Positions 28,114 to 37,218 are shown, counted from the first letter of the stretch. The stretch is 64,000 nt of DNA from Demequina muriae (GCF_030418295.1 NZ_JAUHQA010000001.1:2170001-2234000); one strand, 5' to 3'. Made by a program: numbers and translations. Notes: generated from the letters alone by a model not told the origin.

Positions 28114-28175
28114 TTGACAGGCGACATCGACGCCCCCATGATGTCTTTACAACGTTTACTTTCCAACGTTGTACA
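28114..28175 (+). promoter_or_regulatory. Promoter and twin LacI operators of the sugar-uptake operon
   Basis: TTGACA (28114-28119, perfect -35) and CATGAT (28137-28142) are 17 bp apart. Immediately downstream two half-overlapping LacI-type sites carry TACAACGTT (28148-28156) and CCAACGTTGTAC (28163-28174), with centres 14 bp apart, sharing the core with the palindrome at 26993. Occupation of sites around the transcription start would block initiation. A 100-bp untranslated leader follows before the start codon. Confidence 0.65.
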
Positions 28176-28272
28176 AGCTAGGGCTCACCGCAGAGTTACC
28201 TATGTGGCTCACCGCGGGCCGGTCCCATCGCACTCAGACAAAGGTGTCGAACACCGCGAGAGGAAGCACCAC

Positions 28273-29637
28273 ATGAACATCAGACTCATCGCAGCCACGG
28301 GGTTGGCCGCGCTCGGCGTGGCGACGCTGGCCGCATGCTCGTCCGGCGAAGAAGGCGAGAACGGCGAGAGCGCCGGTACGGGCGGCTCGGACCAGGCGTG
28401 CACCAACGAGATCGTCAACGAAGACGCCACGCAAGTGCTGGTATGGGCGTGGTACCCGTCCTTCGAGCCCGTCGTCGACCTGTTCAACGAGACGCACGAC
28501 GACGTTCAGGTCTGCTGGACCAATGCCGGCCAGGGGAACGACGAGTACTCGAAGTTCTCCACCGCGATCGAGGCGGGCTCGGGAGCCCCCGATGTGATCA
28601 TGCTTGAGGCCGAGGTCCTCTCCAGCTTCACCATCCGTGACGCGCTCGTGGACCTTACCGAGTACGGCGTCAACGACATCGAGGGCGACTACACCGAAGG
28701 TGCATGGTCGGACGTGAAGAGCGGCGACGCGGTGTATGCCGTGCCGGTCGATGGCGGGCCCATGGGCATGCTCTACCGCAAGGACATCTTCGACGAGTAC
28801 GGCATCGAGGTGCCGGAGACGTGGGAAGACTTCGCAGTGGCGGCCGAGGCGTTGAAGGACGCGGGCGCTCCGGGAGTGCTTGCCGACTTCCCGACCAATG
28901 GCAGGGCGTACAACCAGGCGCTCTTCGCGCAGGCCGGCTCGGTACCGTTCGAGTACGACAGCGCCCAGCCGCAGGAGATCTCGATCGAGGTCAATGATCA
29001 GGGCGCCAAGGATGTCAACGCCTACTGGGCCGACCTCGTGGACCGTGGTCTGGTCGCCACGGATGACGCCTTCGCCGCCGATTACAACACCAAGCTGGTC
29101 GATGGCAGCTACGCCGTCTACATTGCAGCGGCATGGGGCCCGGGCTACCTCGCAGGTCTGTCGGACGCCGAGCCGGACGCCCAGTGGCGCGCAGCCCCGG
29201 TTCCTCAGTGGGACCTGGCGAACCCGGTGCAGATCAACTGGGGTGGATCCACGTTCGCCGTGACCTCGCAGGCGGAGAACCCTGAGGCCGCAGCACTGGT
29301 GGCGAAGGAGATCTTCGGCACCGAGGAGGCATGGAAGATCGGCATTGAGGAGGCGGCGCTGTTCCCGCTGTGGACGCCGATCTTGGAGTCCGACTACTTC
29401 GCCGACCTTGAGTACCCGTTCTTCGACGGTCAGCAGATCAACCGGGACGTGTTCCTGGAGGCGGCCGCGGGCTACGAAGGCTTCACGTTCAGCCCGTTCC
29501 AGAACTACGCCTACGACCAGCTCACGGAGGAGTTGTTCGCCATGGTGGAGGGGCAGAAGTCGTCTGACCAGGCGTTGGACGACCTCCAGGCCACCCTTGT
29601 CCAGTACGCCAACGACCAGGGCTTCACGGTCAACTGA
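28273..29637 (+). CDS. Sugar ABC transporter substrate-binding lipoprotein
   Basis: A 454-residue family 1 extracellular solute-binding protein. The signal peptide ends in lipobox LAAC with Cys22 as lipid anchor, followed by an acidic Gly/Ser linker and a two-lobe binding domain (VLVWAWYPSFEPVVDLFNE; YAVPVDGGPMGMLYRKDIFD). ATG 28273 is supported by GAGAGGAAG; an open frame back to 28114 includes the promoter and is not coding. With two permeases it forms a CUT1 importer, probably for arabino-oligosaccharides. Confidence 0.93.
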   Translation: MNIRLIAATGLAALGVATLAACSSGEEGENGESAGTGGSDQACTNEIVNEDATQVLVWAWYPSFEPVVDLFNETHDDVQVCWTNAGQGNDEYSKFSTAIEAGSGAPDVIMLEAEVLSSFTIRDALVDLTEYGVNDIEGDYTEGAWSDVKSGDAVYAVPVDGGPMGMLYRKDIFDEYGIEVPETWEDFAVAAEALKDAGAPGVLADFPTNGRAYNQALFAQAGSVPFEYDSAQPQEISIEVNDQGAKDVNAYWADLVDRGLVATDDAFAADYNTKLVDGSYAVYIAAAWGPGYLAGLSDAEPDAQWRAAPVPQWDLANPVQINWGGSTFAVTSQAENPEAAALVAKEIFGTEEAWKIGIEEAALFPLWTPILESDYFADLEYPFFDGQQINRDVFLEAAAGYEGFTFSPFQNYAYDQLTEELFAMVEGQKSSDQALDDLQATLVQYANDQGFTVN

Positions 29638-29711
29638 TCTCTCCGATCGGGCCGGGGGGTCAACCTCTCGGCCCGGTCGCGGGGTCCCGATCACTCACGG
29701 AGTCTTCGCCC

Positions 29712-30650
29712 ATGGAAACCACGACATCCCCTGCACGCGCCAAGGCCGGCAGTGCGCAGCACCCCGGAACGGTGGCGCGACGCCGTCAACGGGTTGGCTG
29801 GCTGTTCGTCTCGCCATTCCTCCTCATCTTCGTCATCTTCCTCGTCGTCCCGCTCGGCTATGCGTTCTACATGAGCCTCTTCACCTCGACGCTCGCTGCC
29901 GGCAAGTCGTTCACCGGCGCAGACAACTACATCAAGGCATTCACGGACCCGATCTTCCTGGAAGGAATGGCGCGCGTCGGCTTCTTTGCCCTCGTGATGA
30001 TTCCGCTTCAGATCGGCATCGCGCTGCTGGCGGCGCTCGTTCTCGACACCCTCGCGACCAAGCTGTCGAAGGCCTCGCGCCTGCTGATCTTCGCGCCCTA
30101 CGCGATTCCGGTGGTCATCGGAGCCCTGATGTGGGGCTTCCTCTACAGTCCGCGCTTTGGTCCTGCCACCACCATCTTCGAAGTGTTCGGCATGCAGGCG
30201 CCGGAGTTCCTGTCCGCCAACCTCATCTTCGGCAGCCTCGTGAACATCGTGACGTGGCAGTGGTCGGGCTACTACATGATCGTGATCTACGCCGCGCTGA
30301 GGTCGATCGACGCGTCGATCTACGAGGCGGCTCGCGTCGATGGTGCGACGGGCACGCAGATCGCGCTGCGCATCAAGGTGCCCATGATCTCCTCCTCGAT
30401 GGTCATGGTGCTCATCTTCGCGATCATCGGCACGCTTCAGTTCTTCACCGAGCCAGTGGTGCTGCGCAACATTGCGCCGGGCGCCATCGATGCGGCCTTC
30501 ACGCCGAACATGTATGCGTACGCACTGGCCTTCCAATACAGCCAATTCAATTACGCATCGACGATCGCCTTCTCGCTGGGAATCCTGGTGTTCATCGGCT
30601 CGTACATCTTCCTGTACTTCACTCGCAAGCAGAGCGGATTGGAAAAATGA
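29712..30650 (+). CDS. Sugar ABC transporter permease (MalF-like)
   Basis: A 312-residue inner-membrane permease with six hydrophobic segments after a basic N terminus (VARRRQRVGWLFVSPFLLI). The EAA loop that contacts the ATPase is AARVDGATGTQIALRIKVPM near residue 215. It pairs with the following permease, which starts inside its stop codon (ATGA). No ATP-binding subunit is encoded nearby; CUT1 importers of actinobacteria often use a shared MsiK-type ATPase. Confidence 0.93.
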   Translation: METTTSPARAKAGSAQHPGTVARRRQRVGWLFVSPFLLIFVIFLVVPLGYAFYMSLFTSTLAAGKSFTGADNYIKAFTDPIFLEGMARVGFFALVMIPLQIGIALLAALVLDTLATKLSKASRLLIFAPYAIPVVIGALMWGFLYSPRFGPATTIFEVFGMQAPEFLSANLIFGSLVNIVTWQWSGYYMIVIYAALRSIDASIYEAARVDGATGTQIALRIKVPMISSSMVMVLIFAIIGTLQFFTEPVVLRNIAPGAIDAAFTPNMYAYALAFQYSQFNYASTIAFSLGILVFIGSYIFLYFTRKQSGLEK

Positions 30651-31561
30651 GCGCCGTCACTGACAAGCCTTCAGTTCGAAAGAGCCGTTCCTCGCGAGAT
30701 CACACCGAGCGCGGCGTCGGAGACAACCGGCGCATCGGCTCGCATGTGCTGCTCGGCATTCTCGCGATCTACTTCATCCTGCCGCTCTGGTGGCTGCTGG
30801 TCTCGTCGACCAAGTCGACCTCGAGCCTGTTCTCGTCCGCGCCGCTGTGGTTCGACAACCCAGCTGACTTCGTCGACAACGTGCAAGGGCTGTTCACCCA
30901 CCAAGGCGGCATCTACTGGACGTGGCTGGGCAACTCGTTCCTGTACGCCTTCACGGGTGGAGTCGGCGCCACGATCCTCGCAATCCTGGCGGGGTACGGA
31001 TTCGCGAAGTACCGCTTTCGCGGTCGTGGCGTCGCCTTTGGATTCATCCTGGGATCGGTGATGGTGCCGCTCACCGCGCTGGTGGTGCCCACGTTCCTGC
31101 TGCTGAGCAACGTGGGGCTCATCAACACCCCGTGGGCGGTGATTCTCCCGTCGCTCCTCAGTCCGTTCGGGGTGTACCTCATGCGTGTGTACACCCAGGA
31201 TGCGATTCCCGACGAGATGCTCGAGGCGGCGCGGATCGATGGATCAGGCGAGTTCCGCACGTTCTTCAGGATCGCGCTGCCGATGCTGAAGCCCGCCATC
31301 GTGACCGTGCTGCTCCTCAGCGTGGTGGCCACCTGGAACAACTTCTTCCTGCCGCTGGCGATGCTCTCGGACCCTCAGCTCCTGCCGGTCACCGTCGGAC
31401 TGAACAACTGGACCAAGTTGTCGAATGCAGGCGCGGGCGGAGAGCAGGTCTGGAATCTCATCACTTCTGGCGCCTTCATCTCCATCCTGCCGCTGCTGAT
31501 CTCGTTCCTCTTCCTTCAGCGCTATTGGCAGGGTGGCTTGGCCATCGGCTCCGTCAAGTAA
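30647..31561 (+). CDS. Sugar ABC transporter permease (MalG-like)
   Basis: A 304-residue permease of the CUT1 family beginning with ATG 30647, overlapping the preceding stop by four bases. The EAA loop is EAARIDGSGEFRTFFRIALPM near residue 195, and the N terminus has the typical ILAIYFILPLWWLLVSSTKS helix. It completes the membrane channel of the importer. The arabinofuranosidase gene follows 34 bp later, so the operon continues. Confidence 0.93.
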   Translation: MSAVTDKPSVRKSRSSRDHTERGVGDNRRIGSHVLLGILAIYFILPLWWLLVSSTKSTSSLFSSAPLWFDNPADFVDNVQGLFTHQGGIYWTWLGNSFLYAFTGGVGATILAILAGYGFAKYRFRGRGVAFGFILGSVMVPLTALVVPTFLLLSNVGLINTPWAVILPSLLSPFGVYLMRVYTQDAIPDEMLEAARIDGSGEFRTFFRIALPMLKPAIVTVLLLSVVATWNNFFLPLAMLSDPQLLPVTVGLNNWTKLSNAGAGGEQVWNLITSGAFISILPLLISFLFLQRYWQGGLAIGSVK

Positions 31562-31594
31562 CCCATCACTCCTTCACAGAAAGCACCACTTCGC

Positions 31595-33106
31595 ATGCCA
31601 CACGCTCATCTGACCATCGACCCCCATTTCACCGTCGGCACCATTGACCGCCGCCTGTTCGGAGGTTTCGTCGAGCACCTGGGACGCCACGTCTACGACG
31701 GTATCTACGAGCCGGGGCACCCGACCGCCGACGAGGAAGGCTGGCGCACCGACGTGATCGAGCTCGTCAAGGAGCTGGGCGTCGACACGATTCGCTATCC
31801 GGGCGGAAACTTCGTGTCCGGGTTCCGGTGGGAGGACTCGGTGGGGCCTCGGGACCAGCGCCCACGTCGGCTGGACCTCGCATGGCACTCGACTGAGACC
31901 AACGAGGTGGGGTTGCACGAGTTCTCATCCTGGCTCGAGAAGGTCGGCAGTGAGCTCATGCTCGCGGTCAACCTCGGCACGCGGGGAACGTCCGAGGCGC
32001 TCGACTTGCTCGAGTACGCGAACATCCCCGCGGGCACCGCGCTGTCCGAGCTCCGCCGCGAGCACGGCCGGGACCAGCCCTTGGGCGTCAAGATGTGGTG
32101 CCTGGGGAATGAGATGGACGGGCCTTGGCAGCTGGGCCACCGAGACGCCGACGACTACGGGAAGATCGCGATTCAGACAGCCCGGGCGATGCGACAGGTC
32201 GACCCTGCCATCGAGCTCGTCGTGTGTGGCTCCTCGAGCGCTCAGATGCCGACCTTCGGAGCGTGGGAGCGCACCGTACTCGAGCACACGTACGACGCCG
32301 TGGACTTCATCTCCTGCCACGCCTACTACGAGGAGTACGACGGCGACCTCGCGTCGTTCCTGGCATCGGCGGTCAACATGGACCGTTTCATTGAGACGGT
32401 GGTGGCGACGGCGGATCACGTCAAGTCACTCAAGAAGAGTGACAAGACCATCAACATCTCTTTCGACGAGTGGAACGTCTGGTACATCACGCGCTTCGAG
32501 AACGTCGACAAGATCGAGGGGCTCGACAACTGGCCCATCGCGCCGCGGCTCCTCGAGGACGTCTACTCGGTGGCGGATGCGGTCGTCTTCGGCAATCTCA
32601 TGATCTCGCTGCTCAAGCATGCTGATCGCGTCACGAGCGCCTCGCTTGCTCAGTTGGTCAACGTCATCGCGCCCATCATGACCGAGCCAGGAGGCCCCGC
32701 ATGGCGCCAGACCACCTTCTTCCCGTTCTCGATCACGTCCCGTCTCGCGCGCGGTAAGGCGCTGGAGCTGAAACTGGATTCACCCACCTATGCGACGGAC
32801 CGCCATGGCGTGGTCCCGCTGGTCGACGCAGTGGCGACCCACGACGAGGAGACCGGGCGCAGTGCCGTGTTCCTGGTCAACCGCTCGGCCGATGAAGCCG
32901 TAACGCTGACAGTCGATGTGGCCAGGCTCGGCGACGTGTCGGTGCTCGAGGCGAATACGCTCAGCGACGACGACATCTACGCACGGAACACGCTCGACGA
33001 GCCGGAGCGGGTCTCGCCGCACGCGAACGACACCGCGCACATCGAGGCGGGCGAGCTCACCGTGACGCTCCCACCCGTGTCGTGGACCGCGTTGGCGCTC
33101 GGGTGA
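31595..33106 (+). CDS. Alpha-L-arabinofuranosidase, GH51
   Basis: A 503-residue retaining glycosidase that removes terminal alpha-L-arabinofuranose from arabinan or arabinoxylan oligosaccharides. The acid/base Glu173 lies in CLGNEMDGPWQ and the nucleophile Glu292 in SFDEWNVWY, both strongly conserved in GH51; DTIRYPGGNFVSGF is also diagnostic. There is no signal peptide, so it acts in the cytoplasm on imported oligosaccharides. It lies between the importer and the secreted GH43 enzyme, and the GH43 start overlaps its stop. Confidence 0.95.
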   Translation: MPHAHLTIDPHFTVGTIDRRLFGGFVEHLGRHVYDGIYEPGHPTADEEGWRTDVIELVKELGVDTIRYPGGNFVSGFRWEDSVGPRDQRPRRLDLAWHSTETNEVGLHEFSSWLEKVGSELMLAVNLGTRGTSEALDLLEYANIPAGTALSELRREHGRDQPLGVKMWCLGNEMDGPWQLGHRDADDYGKIAIQTARAMRQVDPAIELVVCGSSSAQMPTFGAWERTVLEHTYDAVDFISCHAYYEEYDGDLASFLASAVNMDRFIETVVATADHVKSLKKSDKTINISFDEWNVWYITRFENVDKIEGLDNWPIAPRLLEDVYSVADAVVFGNLMISLLKHADRVTSASLAQLVNVIAPIMTEPGGPAWRQTTFFPFSITSRLARGKALELKLDSPTYATDRHGVVPLVDAVATHDEETGRSAVFLVNRSADEAVTLTVDVARLGDVSVLEANTLSDDDIYARNTLDEPERVSPHANDTAHIEAGELTVTLPPVSWTALALG

Positions 33107-34113
33107 CGGGTCGCTGGACCTGGCGAAGCGAGCGTGGCGGTCGCCGACGGTGGCTGTTCGCCGTTGCGCTTGTGGCGAGCGCCATGGTGGCGGGCTGCTC
33201 ACCTGGCGGTAGTGGGGGTCTGGAAGGCGACCTGGACGTCCACGACCCAGCGCTGGCGAAGGACGGAGACACGTGGTTCGTGTACGCGACCGGGACGGGC
33301 ACCGTCAAGGACGGCAACATCTCGGTGCGGTCGTCCGAGGACGGCCGTACCTGGAGAAGGGCGGGGTTCGTCTGGGACGAGAAGCCAGCGTGGCTGAGCG
33401 AGGCGGTGCCGGGCGTCGACAATCTCTGGGCGCCGGAGCTCATCGAGCACGATGGCACGTGGTACTTGTACTACTCCGCGTCCACTTTCGGGTCTCAGAC
33501 CTCGGCGATCGCGTTGGCCACCAACACCACGCTCGATCCTGGTGACCCGGCGTATGAGTGGGTCGATCAGGGGCCGGTCATCTCGTCATCCGGGGAGAAC
33601 GACTACAACGCGATCGACCCCGGCATCGCGGTCGACGACGACGGCACGCCGTGGATGGCGTTCGGATCGTTCTGGTCTGGGATCCGGATGGTCGAGCTCG
33701 AGTGGCCGAGCGGGATGAGGGCGGGGAAAGAGGAGCCAGCGCGGGTCGCTGACCGGGGCGCGCCGCCCAACGCCGTCGAGGCGCCTTACCTCGTCGAGAG
33801 GGATGGTCAGTGGTTCCTCTTCGTGTCCTGGGACAGCTGCTGCAGCGGCTTGGACAGCACGTATCGGATCGCGGTGGGCCGCTCCGACTCACCCCAGGGG
33901 CCCTTTGTCGACCGGGACGGCGTGCCGCTGCTCGATGGGGGTGGCACGGTGCTGCTCGAGACGGAGGGCGAGCGCATTGGCCCAGGAGGTCAGTCGGTGT
34001 ACGACGGTGTGGTGGCTCTTCACTACTACGACGAGGCGCTGAATGGGCAGCCTCAACTGGGACTGATCGATATCGAGTGGGACGACGACGGCTGGCCCAC
34101 GCTGACCTGGTAG
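33103..34113 (+). CDS. Arabinan endo-1,5-alpha-L-arabinosidase-like lipoprotein, GH43
   Basis: A 336-residue GH43 five-bladed propeller enzyme. It starts with GTG 33103, overlapping the GH51 stop (GTGA). The signal peptide carries lipobox VAGC, so it is anchored outside the membrane. Catalytic residues appear as Asp in HDPALAKDGDTW, the pKa-modulating Asp in NAIDPGIAVDDDG and the Glu in VEAPYLV. It would cut arabinan into fragments for the adjacent importer. The gene converges on the PfkB kinase gene with only three bases between stops. Confidence 0.92.
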   Translation: MTGRWTWRSERGGRRRWLFAVALVASAMVAGCSPGGSGGLEGDLDVHDPALAKDGDTWFVYATGTGTVKDGNISVRSSEDGRTWRRAGFVWDEKPAWLSEAVPGVDNLWAPELIEHDGTWYLYYSASTFGSQTSAIALATNTTLDPGDPAYEWVDQGPVISSSGENDYNAIDPGIAVDDDGTPWMAFGSFWSGIRMVELEWPSGMRAGKEEPARVADRGAPPNAVEAPYLVERDGQWFLFVSWDSCCSGLDSTYRIAVGRSDSPQGPFVDRDGVPLLDGGGTVLLETEGERIGPGGQSVYDGVVALHYYDEALNGQPQLGLIDIEWDDDGWPTLTW

Positions 34114-34116
34114 TTC

Positions 34117-34998
34117 TCAGCGGTGCAGCCACGCCCGCGTGCCGAACGACCCCAGCGACGGCGCCACGGCCCGCGCTGCCCATGCGATGTCCTCGGCGAG
34201 CCGCGTATCGTCCAGGCCCAGCGTGGCCACCCTCCACACGAGTGCCCCGTGGAAGAAGTCGCCCGCGCCCAGGGTGTCGACCACCTCGACAGGGTCGATC
34301 TTCACGGATCCCGTCGCGCCAGGCGTGCGCCACACCACGTCGTCAGCGCCGCGCGTGATGACCGTGCGCTCGACTCCCAGCGTCGCGAGCCACGCGACCA
34401 CGTCGTCGGGTTCGCGCGATCCGTCCGGGGTCGCGAGATCGGCCGATGCGATCACCACGTCGACCTCTCGGACCACGTCCGGGGTGTGCGGCTTGACGCT
34501 GCCGGCGTCCATGAGCACGGGGATGCCCGATGCGCGGGCGGCCTTCGCGGTCGCGATCGCCCTGGCGGGGTGGTAGCCGTCCACGAGGACCGCGCGCACC
34601 TCGTCGAGCGGTGGCACCGGCGCGGCGGCGTCCTCGAGCGCGGTGGCACCAGACGAGGGCGACACGACCGCGCGCTCACCGGTGCCGCGCGTCACCATGA
34701 TGGAGGCGGTGACGGGCGGTCCCGCGCCTTCGTCGTCCGCGGCGAGCGGCACGGCGCAGGTCTCGAGGTCGGCTCTGATCACGGCGGACAGCGGATGGTC
34801 GGGAAGCTGGGTGACCAGCGTCGGGGCACCCCCCAGATGAGCGAAGGCCACTGCCGCATTGGTCGCCGGGCCTCCGGCCGCGAGCAACGACTCCCGCGCG
34901 ACGACCTTCTCGTTCGCGCCCGGCACGCGGTCCACCGACTGGATGACGTCGAGGGTGCACAGGCCGACGAACAGGGCACGGGGCGCAGATGCGGTCAC
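34117..34998 (-). CDS. PfkB/ribokinase-family carbohydrate kinase
   Basis: A 293-residue sugar kinase with the family's N-terminal pattern (LLAAGGPATNAAVAFAHLGG) and the C-terminal signature VVDTLGAGDFFHGALV containing the catalytic Asp and anion hole. The start is GTG 34998. It is divergent from murA and convergent with the GH43 gene. The substrate is unknown: bacterial arabinose is normally phosphorylated by the unrelated FGGY ribulokinase AraB, so a direct link to the arabinan locus is not assured. Confidence 0.88.
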   Translation of the reverse strand: MTASAPRALFVGLCTLDVIQSVDRVPGANEKVVARESLLAAGGPATNAAVAFAHLGGAPTLVTQLPDHPLSAVIRADLETCAVPLAADDEGAGPPVTASIMVTRGTGERAVVSPSSGATALEDAAAPVPPLDEVRAVLVDGYHPARAIATAKAARASGIPVLMDAGSVKPHTPDVVREVDVVIASADLATPDGSREPDDVVAWLATLGVERTVITRGADDVVWRTPGATGSVKIDPVEVVDTLGAGDFFHGALVWRVATLGLDDTRLAEDIAWAARAVAPSLGSFGTRAWLHR

Positions 34999-35021
34999 GG
35001 CACCATCGTGTCACCCAGGCG

Positions 35022-35081
35022 TGGACGAATTCTTCCTCCAGCGCGCACCCCGAGCGCGAACTGGGTACAGAACGTTCCTAC
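35022..35081 (-). repeat. Intergenic bipartite repeat, copy 3 of 3
   Basis: Units TTCCTCC at 35033 and TTCCTAC at 35075 are 42 bp apart, joined by GCGCACCCCGAGCGCGAACT, in the same orientation as copy 1 and opposite to copy 2. It occupies the gap between the divergent PfkB and murA genes. Copies 2 and 3 therefore bracket the 26.1-35.0 kb block as inverted repeats. Confidence 0.72.
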
Positions 35082-35132
35082 GGGGCGAGGGCGAGGGCGA
35101 GGGCGGTGCGGCGGGGCGAGGGCGGTGCGGCG
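35082..35132. repeat. G-rich tandem repeats upstream of murA
   Basis: Four GGGCGA/G hexamers (35083-35106) run into two exact tandem copies of a 19-base unit, GGGCGAGGGCGGTGCGGCG, at 35095-35113 and 35114-35132. The tract is purine-rich on this strand and directly abuts repeat copy 3. It lies in the murA leader and could vary in length by slippage. Confidence 0.7.
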
Positions 35133-35190
35133 TGGCGCGAGCGACGCGCCGATGCGGTACCCGCTCGCGCGATGAGGGAAGATAGCAACC

Positions 35191-36501
35191 ATGACCGACT
35201 CCATTCGCGTCCACGGCGGCGAGCCGCTGCGTGGCGAGATCACGGTGCGCGGCGCCAAGAACTTCGTCTCGAAGGCCATGGTCGCCGCCCTGCTCGGATC
35301 CACGCCATCCACGCTGCGCAACGTGCCCAACATCCGCGACGTCAAGGTCGTCTCCGAACTGCTGCGCCTCCACGGCGCCGGCGTGGACTACAACGTCGAG
35401 TCCGGCGAGATCGCGCTCGACACGACGTCGTTGCAGTACGCCGACGCCCTGCAGATCGCGACTCACGCAGGATCATCGCGCATCCCGATCCTGCTGTGCG
35501 GCCCGCTGCTGCACCGGCTCGGCGAAGCCGTGATCCCCGACCTGGGCGGGTGCCGCATCGGCGATCGCCCCATCAACTTCCACCTCGAGATCCTGCAGAA
35601 GTTCGGTGCGCAGGTCGAGGAGGGCGGGGACGGTCTGCACCTGACGGCTCCGAACGGCCTCACGGGCATCGCCCACACGCTCTCGTACCCGTCTGTGGGC
35701 GCCACCGAGCAGCTGCTGCTGACCGGCGTGCTCGCGAAGGGCATCACGACCCTTGAGAACGCGGCGGTCGAGCCCGAGATCAAGGACCTCATCGACACCC
35801 TGCAGAAGATGGGCGCGATCATCTCGGTCGACACGGATCGGTCGATCACCATCGAGGGCGTCGAGACGCTGCACGGCTACGACCACACCGCGCTCGCCGA
35901 CCGCATCGAGGTGGGCTCGTGGGCGTCGGCCGCACTCGCGACGCGTGGCGACGTCATGATCCACGGCGCGCAGCAGCGCACCATGGGCATGTTCCTCAAC
36001 GTGTTCCGCAAGGTGGGGGGCGAGTTCGACGTGCGTCAGGACGGCATCCGGTTCTGGCACCCCGGTGGCGACCTCAACGCGATCGCGCTGCAGACCGATG
36101 TCCACCCCGGCTTCATGACCGACTGGCAGCAGCCGCTGGTCGTGGCGCTCACGCAGGCGAAGGGTCTGTCGATCGTCCACGAGACCGTGTACGAGAACCG
36201 GTTCGGATTCACCGAGGCGTTGGTCGCGATGGGGGCAGAGGTGCAGCTCTACCGCGAGTGCCTCGGCGACAAGAAGTGCCGGTTCGGCCAGCGCAACTTC
36301 CGCCACAGCGCCGTGATCTCTGGACCGACGCCGCTGCACGCCGCGGACATCGAGGTTCCGGACCTGCGCGGAGGCTTCTCTCACCTGATCGCCGCGCTCG
36401 CGGCCAAGGGCACCTCCACCGTGTCCGGCATCGGCATCATCGACCGCGGCTATGAGGCGTTCCGTGACAAGCTGACGGCGCTCGGCGCGGCGGTCGAGTA
36501 G
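35191..36501 (+). CDS. murA: UDP-N-acetylglucosamine 1-carboxyvinyltransferase
   Basis: A 436-residue enzyme that transfers enolpyruvate from PEP to UDP-GlcNAc, the first committed step of peptidoglycan synthesis and the target of fosfomycin. The catalytic cysteine is Cys121 in DLGGCRIGDRP, so the fosfomycin-resistant Cys-to-Asp change seen in mycobacteria is absent. The GAKNFVSKAM segment supplies the conserved Lys. ATG 35191 follows GAGGGA. It heads a run murA-plsC-gpsA-ddl with spacings of 3, -4 and 1 bases. Confidence 0.97.
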   Translation: MTDSIRVHGGEPLRGEITVRGAKNFVSKAMVAALLGSTPSTLRNVPNIRDVKVVSELLRLHGAGVDYNVESGEIALDTTSLQYADALQIATHAGSSRIPILLCGPLLHRLGEAVIPDLGGCRIGDRPINFHLEILQKFGAQVEEGGDGLHLTAPNGLTGIAHTLSYPSVGATEQLLLTGVLAKGITTLENAAVEPEIKDLIDTLQKMGAIISVDTDRSITIEGVETLHGYDHTALADRIEVGSWASAALATRGDVMIHGAQQRTMGMFLNVFRKVGGEFDVRQDGIRFWHPGGDLNAIALQTDVHPGFMTDWQQPLVVALTQAKGLSIVHETVYENRFGFTEALVAMGAEVQLYRECLGDKKCRFGQRNFRHSAVISGPTPLHAADIEVPDLRGGFSHLIAALAAKGTSTVSGIGIIDRGYEAFRDKLTALGAAVE

Positions 36502-36504
36502 CCC

Positions 36505-37218
36505 GTGCCTCCCACGATCCCCGCCGGGTTCCGCGCCGTCGCGGCTCTCGTCAAGCCGGTGCTCACGGCGACCACGCGGCGCCACTGGTCCGGCGAAGAG
36601 CACCTGCCGCGCGACCAGGGCTTCATCGCCGTATCCAACCACGTGACGTATGCGGACCCCTTCACGGTCGCGCACTACCTCTACGACCAAGGGTTCGCCC
36701 CGCACTTCTTGGCGAAGGCATCACTGTTCGAGATCCCCGTGGCCGGCAAGTTCCTGGCGAGCCTCGATCACGTTCCTGTCCACCGGGGCAGCGCCCAAGC
36801 GCGCGAGGCCGTCGAGGCGGCCGTGCGGCTGCTGGAACGTGGGGACTCGATCGTGGTCTTTCCCGAAGGCACCCTCACGCGCGACCCCGAGATGTGGCCC
36901 ATGCTCGCGCGCACGGGAGCCGCACGCATGGCGCTCGCTCACGACGTCCCCGTGGTGCCGATCGCGCAGTGGGGCGCGCATGAGCTGCTCGCGCCGTACT
37001 CGAAGCGGCCGCGCCTGTTCCCCCGGACGGACGTCACGGTTCAGGCGGGTCCGCCGGTCGACCTCGACGAGTTCCGCGGGCGTCCCCTCGACATCGAGGT
37101 GCTGCGTGCGGCCACCGACCGCATCATGGCTACGCTGACCTCCATGCTGGAAGAGATCCGTGGTGAGAAGGCGCCGGCGAAGCCGTGGGACATGCGTCGC
37201 GACGGTGGCGGCCGATGA
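36505..37218 (+). CDS. plsC: 1-acyl-sn-glycerol-3-phosphate acyltransferase family protein
   Basis: A 237-residue acyltransferase of the PlsC family, acylating lysophosphatidic acid in phospholipid synthesis. Motif I is NHVTYADP (HxxxxD, His46-Asp51) and motif III is FPEGTLT near residue 117. It starts with GTG three bases after the murA stop. The proximity to gpsA, which makes its glycerol-3-phosphate precursor, supports the assignment. Confidence 0.9.
   Translation: MPPTIPAGFRAVAALVKPVLTATTRRHWSGEEHLPRDQGFIAVSNHVTYADPFTVAHYLYDQGFAPHFLAKASLFEIPVAGKFLASLDHVPVHRGSAQAREAVEAAVRLLERGDSIVVFPEGTLTRDPEMWPMLARTGAARMALAHDVPVVPIAQWGAHELLAPYSKRPRLFPRTDVTVQAGPPVDLDEFRGRPLDIEVLRAATDRIMATLTSMLEEIRGEKAPAKPWDMRRDGGGR

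Noticed and set aside
28114-28272. N-terminal extension of the sugar-binding protein
   Set aside because: The extension covers the -35/-10 promoter and operators and precedes a complete lipoprotein signal peptide, so it is leader and not coding.
35083-35132. CRISPR-like repeat array
   Set aside because: The repeats are directly tandem with no spacers, G-rich and only 19 bp; no cas gene is in the window.
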